From the NCBI GenBank assembly GCA_027038235.1, contig JALVXV010000316.1, positions 1 to 5,482 of the forward strand: a stretch of 5,482 nucleotides of DNA, read 5' to 3'. Below the pieces are notes generated by a model that saw only the letters and a program-made list of their open reading frames with translations, did no database searches and was not told where the DNA came from. Made by a program: the position numbers and the translations under genes. The stretch is from Campylobacterales bacterium (GTDB lineage Bacteria; Campylobacterota; Campylobacteria; Campylobacterales; JALSKU01). This document shows, one piece after another, positions 1 to 4,710 of this stretch (its first letter is position 1; each line of letters opens with the position of its first letter).

Positions 1-254
1 GCAGATGTTGCTACACATAAGATTTTTCTACACTTTAGAGTGTTTGCAATCTGTTTGAAATCTTGTAAAGCTTTTAATGCTCTTTTGATAGCAGGTTCTT
101 GGAGATAACCGCCATTTTCATAAGAGTTTTCAGAAATTCTAACTCTACTTTTTGCCTCATAGATGATAGAAAAAGCATAGCGACTACTCTTTTTGCACAC
201 TATCATCCTTGCTGAATTTGAGCCAATATCTATAATGGCGGTTATCTTTGCCAT
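1..254 (-). CDS. ppx: Ppx/GppA-family phosphatase, N-terminal part (3' end outside window)
   Basis: This reading frame starts at an ATG at 254-252 and is still open at the left edge, giving 84 complete codons of a protein that normally has about 300-500 residues. The N-terminus MAKITAIIDIGSNSARMIV carries the DIGSNS phosphate-1 motif (residues 9-14) of the ASKHA (actin/Hsp70/sugar kinase) fold, and that motif followed by a hydrophobic strand is characteristic of exopolyphosphatase / guanosine pentaphosphate phosphohydrolases. Family members hydrolyse polyphosphate and/or pppGpp in the cytoplasm; which activity dominates cannot be told from this fragment. The start lies only 3 bp after the ferredoxin stop, with a GAAGAG ribosome-binding sequence inside the last ferredoxin codons, so the two genes are almost certainly co-transcribed and probably translationally coupled. 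The same ferredoxin-Ppx/GppA order is known, from memory, in Campylobacter jejuni and Helicobacter pylori. Confidence 0.9.
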   Translation of the reverse strand, partial: MAKITAIIDIGSNSARMIVCKKSSRYAFSIIYEAKSRVRISENSYENGGYLQEPAIKRALKALQDFKQIANTLKCRKILCVATS

Positions 255-257
255 AAG

Positions 258-509
258 TTACTCTTCAGCCTGAAGTTGCTTAAACTTAAGCTTTAACTCC
301 TCAAAAGTTTCCAAATTGTCGGGATCTGGCACGATACAATCAACCGGACATGCATCTACACAAGCTGGTTCATCATAAGAGCCAACACACTCTGTACAAA
401 TATCGGGATCTATTATATAGATAGGATCAGCTTCTTCTATAGCAGTATTTGGACACTCATCCCTACAAGCATCACAAGCTATACACTCATCTGTAATTTT
501 TAGAGACAT
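258..509 (-). CDS. fdxA: 2[4Fe-4S] ferredoxin (Alvin/YfhL type)
   Basis: An 83-residue cytoplasmic electron carrier. Numbered from the chosen start, the first cluster motif is C9-x2-C12-x2-C15-x3-C19-P and the second is C38-x2-C41-x8-C50-x3-C54-P, with one further Cys at 58. The eight-residue insert between the second and third ligands of the second motif, plus the C-terminal acidic/helical extension, marks the Allochromatium-type (Alvin/YfhL) low-potential dicluster ferredoxins rather than the clostridial type. I chose the ATG at 509-507 (MSLKITDEC) over the in-frame ATG at 515-513 because the AAGG ribosome-binding site is only 2 nt from the upstream ATG but 8 nt from this one, and relatives begin MSL. 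It is followed after 3 bp by the Ppx/GppA gene and preceded by a 79-bp gap after the kinase. H. pylori calls its orthologue fdxA and C. jejuni fdxB (from memory), so the symbol is conventional. Its redox partner cannot be read from the sequence. Confidence 0.95.
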   Translation of the reverse strand: MSLKITDECIACDACRDECPNTAIEEADPIYIIDPDICTECVGSYDEPACVDACPVDCIVPDPDNLETFEELKLKFKQLQAEE

Positions 510-518
510 TTTCATAAC

Positions 519-523
519 CTTTT
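519..523 (-). promoter_or_regulatory. ribosome-binding site deciding the ferredoxin start
   Basis: On the minus strand an AAAGG sequence sits here. It is 2 nt from the ATG at 515 and 8 nt from the ATG at 509. Only the second spacing is normal, which supports the 83-residue ferredoxin over the 85-residue version. Confidence 0.6.
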
Positions 524-541
524 TTGTAAAAATTAAATTAG

Positions 542-547
542 TTTATA
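542..547 (-). promoter_or_regulatory. possible -10 element for the ferredoxin-ppx transcript
   Basis: The minus strand reads TATAAA here, about 30 nt upstream of the ferredoxin start and within the 79-bp gap after the kinase stop. I see no good -35 hexamer 17 bp upstream, but -35 boxes are weakly conserved in Campylobacterota. The gap is AT-rich, so a chance match is quite possible. No convincing hairpin terminator is visible in the gap, so read-through from cosR-kinase is also possible. Confidence 0.35.
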
Positions 548-594
548 CATTAAAAAAGCTTTAGATAAATTTAAATGGAGTAATTTTTTTTAAA

Positions 595-1908
595 TTATGC
601 AATTTCGCAACAATTTACAACTGGTAGAAAAATTGTAGCGATTGAACCCTTCTTGTCACTTCTATTTTTTAGACCAATTGTAGCCCCTATAGCATCGGCT
701 GCTCCTTTTGCAAGAAATAGACCAAGTCCAGTACCACCCTTGTCTCCAAATCTCTTAAAAGGGGCAAAGAGATCTTTACTCTCATCAATTCCAGGACCCT
801 CATCAATTATTTCAATATAAAATCCTTTTTCATCATTATAAGTTCTTATCTCAACCCTTTTCCCCTCTGGGGTAAACTTTATAGCATTTTGTACAAAGTT
901 TTGTAAGATATGTAAAAGTAAAGTAGATTGGGTTTTTATTAGGTAGCTTTCTGGTTTAAGATTGATAATGATATCTTTATTTTCATGATGGGCTAAAAGC
1001 TTAAAATTATTTGCATGTTCACCTATAAATGCTACCAAGTCTAACTCAACAGGTTTTTCAAATTGGGCTCCCTCTTGTCTTCCTATCTCTAAAATATTAC
1101 TTATCATCTTATTCATCTCATCTATAGTTTTATTATTTAGTTTAAGAGTTTGTATATATTTGTCTATTTCTCTTTTTTTTATAAGTGTTACCTCATTTTT
1201 TGTCTTCATTACTGCTAGAGGAGTTTTAAGCTCATGAGCAATGCCGATAAAAAGCTCTTTTTGATATTTTACAAAGGTCTTTATCCTATCTATCAATTTA
1301 TTTATCGTAACACCTAAAGGGATAAATTCTGAAGGCAAGTCATCTATATCTATATGAGTTAAAAAATTCTCATTGAGCCTAGAGAGCCTTAGAGTTAGAG
1401 ACCTTATTGGATTTAAAAGAATTTGAGATAAAAATAGTGCATAAAATATGATAAAAACCATAGTAATTAAGTTGATAATAAATATATTTTTTAAAATCTT
1501 TTGTAAAAGCACATCTGTAGATGAGACATCCTTTGTAACTGCTGCAAAAGTAAATTTTTTAATATCTAAAGGATAGTAGAGTCTAATATAGTGTTTATTA
1601 TATAAACTAAACTGTTCATATGAAATCTTTAGAGGCAAATCTGGTCTTACAACGACTAAAATCTTAGTATTTGGTATATTTTCATTGGGCTTAAATATAT
1701 CTATGCCACTTTTATTGTATCTAATAGAGTTGGAAAACAGTTCAGCAGTCTTTTGCAAATCATCTGCTACATCTTCATAAATCGAAATCTTTATGTAGTT
1801 AAATAAAATCGTAGAAAATATTACAATTAGTGCCACCGAAGCGACAACTAATTGTAATATAAATTTGTTTCTTATACTGTTTTTATTTAAGATTTTTTTG
1901 GATAACAA
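595..1908 (-). CDS. Membrane sensor histidine kinase, apparent partner of the CosR-type regulator
   Basis: A 437-residue class I sensor kinase. A short basic N-terminus leads into transmembrane segment 1 (about residues 15-38), an extracytoplasmic region of about 100 residues (39-138) without a motif I recognise, transmembrane segment 2 (about 140-164), and a HAMP-like linker beginning NPIRSL (166-171). The dimerisation/phosphotransfer helix carries the H-box FIGIAHELKTPLAVMK with His225. The ATPase domain has the N-box NFVQNAIKFTPEG (Asn337, Asn341), the G1 box DEGPGID (369-375), an F-box FAPFKRF (381-387) and the G2 box GGTGLGLFLAK (391-401), so all catalytic boxes are intact. The start is a TTG at 1908-1906, 22 bp inside the end of the response regulator gene, with an AAGAGG sequence 9 nt upstream; no better in-frame start precedes the first membrane segment. 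The overlap implies translational coupling to the regulator, and phosphorylation of that regulator is the natural inference. The only two cysteines in the protein are adjacent, at 433-434 near the C-terminus. The signal sensed is unknown. Confidence 0.95.
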   Translation of the reverse strand: MLSKKILNKNSIRNKFILQLVVASVALIVIFSTILFNYIKISIYEDVADDLQKTAELFSNSIRYNKSGIDIFKPNENIPNTKILVVVRPDLPLKISYEQFSLYNKHYIRLYYPLDIKKFTFAAVTKDVSSTDVLLQKILKNIFIINLITMVFIIFYALFLSQILLNPIRSLTLRLSRLNENFLTHIDIDDLPSEFIPLGVTINKLIDRIKTFVKYQKELFIGIAHELKTPLAVMKTKNEVTLIKKREIDKYIQTLKLNNKTIDEMNKMISNILEIGRQEGAQFEKPVELDLVAFIGEHANNFKLLAHHENKDIIINLKPESYLIKTQSTLLLHILQNFVQNAIKFTPEGKRVEIRTYNDEKGFYIEIIDEGPGIDESKDLFAPFKRFGDKGGTGLGLFLAKGAADAIGATIGLKNRSDKKGSIATIFLPVVNCCEIA

Positions 1909-2558
1909 AATCTATAACCTCTTCTTCTAACAGTTTCTATGGTAGAAATGTTAAGAGGTTTGTCCATCTTTTGTCTAATTTGATTGATAGCTACTTCTAT
2001 AACATTTGGAGTAACAAGCTCAGGCTCCTCCCAAATAGCATCTAAAAGTTGCTCTTTTGATACTATCTGATCGCTATGTCTTGCAAGTTGGGTTAAAACT
2101 TCAAAAGGTTTACCCTTTAGCTCTATCTCTTTACCTTTATATGTTATCTTCTCTTCATCTGGATCTATTACAAGATCATCAATTTCTATGACATTTGTGC
2201 CGCCAAATCTAAGTCTAGCCTCTATTCTAGCCAAAAGAATATCAAAGTCAAATGGCTTCTTGATATAATCATCTGCACTATTTTTTAGAGCATTTATCTC
2301 GCTCTCTTTATCATCTTTTGCAGAGATTACAACACAAGCAGTTCTAGGAGACTTTTGCTTAACAAGTGAAACCAAATCAATACCATCACCATCAGGCAGC
2401 ATCAAATCAGTCAAAACTAAGTCATAATTTCTAATGCCTATAAAATATTCAGCATCCTTAAAATTCTCAGAACTATCTGTCTGATAACCATACTCCTGCA
2501 ACCCCTCTGCAATTGTTTTGTTTAGAGTAACCTCATCCTCAACTATAAGTATTCTCAT
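1887..2558 (-). CDS. cosR: CosR/HsrA-type OmpR-family response regulator
   Basis: A 223-residue DNA-binding response regulator. The receiver domain (about 1-118) has the acidic pair Glu7-Asp8, phospho-acceptor Asp51 in DLVLTDLMLPDGDG, the switch Ser79, aromatic Tyr98 and the conserved Lys101, so it looks able to be phosphorylated. The winged-helix domain (about 123-223) includes the recognition helix TPNVIEVAINQIRQKM (183-198) and the wing RRRGYRF (212-218 region), and is nearly identical to what I recall of C. jejuni CosR and H. pylori HP1043/HsrA, which regulate oxidative-stress and redox genes and are essential there. Cys218 is present; a Cys at this position is reported, as I recall, to be redox-sensitive in CosR. 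I chose the ATG at 2558 over an in-frame TTG at 2573 because AAGGA lies 5 nt upstream of the ATG, relatives begin MRIL, and the TTG has no ribosome-binding site. The gene overlaps the kinase by 22 bp and has its own promoter with 11-bp phased repeats, suggesting autoregulation. Confidence 0.95.
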   Translation of the reverse strand: MRILIVEDEVTLNKTIAEGLQEYGYQTDSSENFKDAEYFIGIRNYDLVLTDLMLPDGDGIDLVSLVKQKSPRTACVVISAKDDKESEINALKNSADDYIKKPFDFDILLARIEARLRFGGTNVIEIDDLVIDPDEEKITYKGKEIELKGKPFEVLTQLARHSDQIVSKEQLLDAIWEEPELVTPNVIEVAINQIRQKMDKPLNISTIETVRRRGYRFCYPKKS

Positions 2559-2563
2559 ATTTT

Positions 2564-2568
2564 TCCTT
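2564..2568 (-). promoter_or_regulatory. ribosome-binding site deciding the cosR start
   Basis: The minus strand reads AAGGA here, 5 nt before the ATG at 2558. It lies inside the alternative open stretch starting at TTG 2573 and therefore argues against that longer version of the protein. Confidence 0.8.
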
Positions 2569-2589
2569 GTCAAAGTAAATTTGATAGGA

Positions 2590-2598
2590 ATTATAACA
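2590..2598 (-). promoter_or_regulatory. extended -10 promoter of the cosR-kinase operon
   Basis: The minus strand reads TGTTATAAT, a perfect extended -10 (TG-n-TATAAT). A TTTAAA at 2613-2618 sits 17 bp upstream of the hexamer and matches the -35 consensus at 4 of 6 positions. Transcription would start near 2583, leaving a leader of about 25 nt that contains the AAGGA site. The promoter lies in the 77-bp gap after folB. Confidence 0.75.
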
Positions 2599-2612
2599 TA
2601 TTTTTAGCAAAA

Positions 2613-2650
2613 TTTAAAGTTATTTTAATAAAAATTTAATACTTTTTTAA
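2613..2650 (-). promoter_or_regulatory. four 11-bp-phased TTAAA motifs, candidate CosR operator
   Basis: On the minus strand TTAAA occurs at 2646-2650, 2635-2639, 2624-2628 and 2613-2617, each exactly 11 bp from the next; the last overlaps the presumed -35. OmpR/PhoB-family regulators bind head-to-tail half-sites about one helical turn apart, and HP1043 sites are described, as I recall, as tandem TTTAAG-like repeats. Autoregulation by the downstream CosR homologue is inferred. The two distal motifs extend into the stop and last codons of folB. High A+T makes single motifs cheap, but the unbroken phasing is less so. Confidence 0.45.
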
Positions 2651-2968
2651 AACTTCTACTTCAATTAAGCAATTTTTATAGATCTCAGGCTTAGCAATGC
2701 CCATTTTTATACCTTTTATCTCAGGAAAATCAAGCTTTAAAGCTCTACAAATTCCTTCAAGTGCATTTTCCAATGTATCATACATCTTATATTCAAGCAA
2801 ATTTGCAACTACTTCAACCACTTGAGTATAATCCAAAAAATGCTCTTTCATATCATACTCTATAGTAGCATTTATTATAACTCTTTGTCTTCTTTTTCTT
2901 TCATGCTCTAATACCCCTATGATAACTTCGAGGGTTAAATCTTTGATATTGATATTAAATAGATTCAT
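2636..2968 (-). CDS. folB: Dihydroneopterin aldolase
   Basis: A 110-residue cytoplasmic enzyme of tetrahydrofolate synthesis, slightly shorter than the usual 115-125 residues. It splits 7,8-dihydroneopterin into 6-hydroxymethyl-7,8-dihydropterin and glycolaldehyde. Aligned by eye with the Staphylococcus aureus enzyme, Glu23 in GVLEHERKRRQ matches its Glu22, Gln28 its Gln27, Tyr47 in DYTQVVE its Tyr54, Glu67 in TLENALEGI its pterin-anchoring Glu74, and Lys93 in AKPE its catalytic Lys100; the usual KENPP-type motif is degenerate (AKPEIYKN), as in other Campylobacterota FolB proteins as I remember them. The ATG at 2968 overlaps the plsY stop in an ATGA quartet, so folB is translationally coupled to plsY. 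Residual uncertainty is whether the divergent epsilon-type protein has aldolase, epimerase, or both activities. Confidence 0.9.
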   Translation of the reverse strand: MNLFNINIKDLTLEVIIGVLEHERKRRQRVIINATIEYDMKEHFLDYTQVVEVVANLLEYKMYDTLENALEGICRALKLDFPEIKGIKMGIAKPEIYKNCLIEVEVLKKY

Positions 2969-3591
2969 ACTACTCTCTTCTCTTTGCCTTGCAAAAGGTT
3001 TATAATATTTGGGATATGTTTATAAACTATAATGAAAAAGAGTATTATCACAGGAGCATGAGTATGTATAGTAGGCATATCAGGATGCAATATAAATGAA
3101 GCTAAAACAAGCGAACTAAGAGCCAAAAGTGATGACAAAGATGAAATCTTAAAAGTTTTTATACATATTGCCCATACTACAATAGCTATGACAGTCTCAA
3201 CAGGCAACATATATATCATGACACCTACTCCAGTTGCCACACCTTTGCCACCTTCAAATTTTAAATATGGACTAAAACAGTGCCCCACTACTGCAAGTAT
3301 CGCAATCGCCCACTTTGTCTCTTCGCTTACTCCTGCCATACCGGCAACAACTAAAACCAAAAATCCTTTTAAGGCATCTAAAAGCAGTGTGGCTGCCCCT
3401 AATTTCTTAGCTAAAGAGGGATCTCTTTTTTTTATCACTCTTAAAACATTTGTAGCTCCTATGCTACCGCTACCTTCACTTTTTACATCAACTCCACTAA
3501 AATATTTAGCCAACAAAAGTCCGAAGGGAATCCCTCCTATCAAATAAGCCACTATATAAAACTGTACATTTATATTTGTCAAAAAATCCAT
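2965..3591 (-). CDS. plsY: Acyl-phosphate:glycerol-3-phosphate acyltransferase
   Basis: A 208-residue polytopic inner-membrane protein that transfers an acyl group from acyl-phosphate to glycerol-3-phosphate, making lysophosphatidate, the first step of phospholipid synthesis in bacteria using the PlsX/PlsY route. All three PlsY motifs are visible: SGSIGATNVLR (41-51), GHCFSPYLKFEGGKGVAT (103-120, with the glycine-rich GGKG centre) and KHIPNIINLLQGKEKR (191-206, the RH-x-EN-x-RL-type motif). Hydrophobic segments lie at roughly 10-30, 65-87, 93-108, 120-143, 150-168 and 178-190. Length and architecture are normal. The ATG at 3591 is preceded by AAGGG with 5 nt spacing. The gene ends in an ATGA overlap with folB, so the two form an operon, and an extended -10 lies just upstream in the gap after cysK. 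Confidence 0.96.
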   Translation of the reverse strand: MDFLTNINVQFYIVAYLIGGIPFGLLLAKYFSGVDVKSEGSGSIGATNVLRVIKKRDPSLAKKLGAATLLLDALKGFLVLVVAGMAGVSEETKWAIAILAVVGHCFSPYLKFEGGKGVATGVGVMIYMLPVETVIAIVVWAICIKTFKISSLSSLLALSSLVLASFILHPDMPTIHTHAPVIILFFIIVYKHIPNIINLLQGKEKRVV

Positions 3592-3612
3592 CTAAACCCT
3601 TATTTTTTTCAT

Positions 3613-3621
3613 ATTTTACCA
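3613..3621 (-). promoter_or_regulatory. probable extended -10 promoter for plsY-folB
   Basis: The minus strand reads TGGTAAAAT in the 57-bp gap between cysK and plsY, matching an extended -10 (TG-n-TAnAAT). No good -35 hexamer is seen 16-18 bp upstream. The predicted start of transcription is about 10-15 nt before the AAGGG ribosome-binding site of plsY. No terminator hairpin for cysK is visible in the gap, so read-through may also contribute. Confidence 0.45.
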
Positions 3622-3648
3622 TAAAATTGTTAAGAGATCGGTTGCTAC

Positions 3649-4572
3649 TTACTCATCATACAATCCACTACTTAGATACCTCTCTCCTGTATCACAAAGT
3701 ATTGTTACTATGACTTTGCCTCTATTTTCCTCTCTTTTTGCTATTAGGTGTGAGGCATATATATTTGCTCCTGAAGATATTCCTACAAGTAAACCCTCAT
3801 CTTTTGCTATCAGTTTTGCACTTTTTATAGCATCCTCATCACTTACTTGTATAACTTCATCATATATTTTGGTATTTAATGTTTTAGGTATAAAACCTGC
3901 ACCTATGCCTTGTATCTTGTGAATGCCTGGTTTTCCTCCACTTAAAACTGAAGATGTTACAGGCTCAACTGCAATGATTTTTATATCTTTGTTATACTCT
4001 TTTAAAACTTCACCACACCCTGTGAGAGTACCTCCTGTACCAACAGAGGCAACAAATATATCTACTTTGCCTTTGGTATCAAGCCATATCTCCTTAGCTG
4101 TTGTTTTTCTATGAATATCAGGATTTGCATCATTTTCAAACTGGCTTGGTATAAAACTATTTTTTATACTTGTTGATAACTCTATAGCCTTATCTATCGC
4201 ACCTTTCATGCCAAGTTCTGCTCTTGTTAAGATCAATTTCGCTCCAAGTGCCTTTAAAAGTCTTCTTCTTTCTACACTCATAGAGCTTGGCATTGTAAGG
4301 ATAAGTTCGATACCTAAACTTGCACAAACTGAAGCTAAAGCTATACCGGTGTTACCACTAGTTGACTCTATGATAGTAGTATCCTTATCTATTTTACCCT
4401 CTTTTAGTGCGGTTTTTATCATATTTGCACCAATTCTATCTTTTACTGAGTGTGTAGGATTTAAAAATTCACACTTACCCAAAATAGTAGTATTTGTTTC
4501 ATTGCTAACATCTCTTAGCAAAACAAGAGGTGTATTTCCTATAAGTTCAGTAACATTTTTAGCATATTTCAT
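3649..4572 (-). CDS. cysK: Cysteine synthase (O-acetylserine sulfhydrylase)
   Basis: A 307-residue PLP enzyme of fold type II that makes cysteine from O-acetylserine and sulfide in the cytoplasm. Lys44 in NPTHSVKDRIGANMI is the PLP-binding lysine; TSGNTG (71-76) is the substrate-carboxylate loop; GTGGT (178-182) binds the PLP phosphate; GISSGA (264-269) contains the serine that bonds the pyridine nitrogen. HKIQGIGAGFIP (218-229) and the CDTGERYLSSGLYDE C-terminus are typical of CysK rather than cystathionine beta-synthase, which would usually be longer. A thiosulfate-using CysM activity cannot be excluded. The ATG at 4572 follows a heptamer repeat array and lacks a strong ribosome-binding site: the best is GAG 9 nt upstream, inside a repeat unit. 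The upstream neighbour is a homocysteine-forming MetY, so both genes fix sulfide, and no serine acetyltransferase gene is in view. Confidence 0.95.
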   Translation of the reverse strand: MKYAKNVTELIGNTPLVLLRDVSNETNTTILGKCEFLNPTHSVKDRIGANMIKTALKEGKIDKDTTIIESTSGNTGIALASVCASLGIELILTMPSSMSVERRRLLKALGAKLILTRAELGMKGAIDKAIELSTSIKNSFIPSQFENDANPDIHRKTTAKEIWLDTKGKVDIFVASVGTGGTLTGCGEVLKEYNKDIKIIAVEPVTSSVLSGGKPGIHKIQGIGAGFIPKTLNTKIYDEVIQVSDEDAIKSAKLIAKDEGLLVGISSGANIYASHLIAKREENRGKVIVTILCDTGERYLSSGLYDE

Positions 4573-4607
4573 AATTCGTAACTCGTAACTCGTGATTAGT
4601 GATTAGT
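4573..4607. repeat. heptamer array A, directly before the cysK start codon
   Basis: On the plus strand five consecutive 7-bp units are read without a gap: AATTCGT, AACTCGT, AACTCGT, GATTAGT, GATTAGT. The array ends on the base before the cysK ATG, so it replaces the normal ribosome-binding region. It is a true tandem repeat with two unit families, but with far too short units and no spacers to be a CRISPR. Confidence 0.85.
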
Positions 4608-4610
4608 AAA

Positions 4611-4630
4611 TGGCAACTTTTATGTTGCCA
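4611..4630. repeat. hairpin-forming inverted repeat between the two heptamer arrays
   Basis: TGGCAAC (4611-4617) and GTTGCCA (4624-4630) form a perfect 7-bp stem around the 6-nt loop TTTTAT. It could act as a terminator or processing hairpin for metY on the minus strand, but it is followed there by ATTTACT rather than a run of T, so intrinsic termination would be weak. It could instead be the core of a small repeat element bounded by the heptamer arrays. Confidence 0.7.
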
Positions 4631-4668
4631 ATCCTAAAACCTCTTTACTCCTATTCTCCTTTACCCCT

Positions 4669-4710
4669 GCTCTAAGCTCTCAGCTCTAAGCTCTAAGCTC
4701 TAAGCTCCTT
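4669..4710. repeat. heptamer array B, overlapping the metY stop codon
   Basis: Six contiguous 7-bp units read on the plus strand: GCTCTAA, GCTCTCA, GCTCTAA, GCTCTAA, GCTCTAA, GCTCCTT. The metY stop (TAG on the minus strand, 4700-4702) lies inside the fifth unit, so the repeat supplies the end of the gene. A degenerate C/T-rich extension in the same 7-bp register runs left to 4641 (CTCTTTA, CTCCTAT, TCTCCTT, TACCCCT), meaning nearly the whole metY-cysK gap has a 7-bp period. Confidence 0.85.

Noticed and set aside
551..563. AAAGCTTT followed by T residues after the kinase gene as a terminator
   Set aside because: The palindrome has no loop and a stem too short to form a stable hairpin.
1173..1180. 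Run of eight T (A8 in the kinase coding strand) as a phase-variable switch
   Set aside because: Eight A in a Lys-Lys context is common in AT-rich genomes and shorter than the runs that typically switch; the frame is intact here.
2559..2573. TTG at 2573 as a longer start for the response regulator
   Set aside because: It has no ribosome-binding site, lies only about 10 nt from the predicted transcription start, and the added TRKN residues are absent from relatives, which begin MRIL. AAGGA fits the ATG at 2558.
2568..2573. TTGACA on the minus strand, a perfect -35 hexamer
   Set aside because: It lies downstream of the extended -10 and next to the start codon; a matching -10 would fall inside cosR and I see none.
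3188..3547. Plus-strand open frame opposite plsY
   Set aside because: It is antisense to a fully motif-supported PlsY, shows no family features and no good ribosome-binding site.
3710..4588. Three plus-strand open frames opposite cysK
   Set aside because: They are antisense to a well-conserved cysteine synthase and look like complement reading of its codons; no recognisable protein features.
4573..4710. CRISPR array
   Set aside because: The repeat units are 7 bp and directly contiguous, with no spacers and no cas genes nearby.
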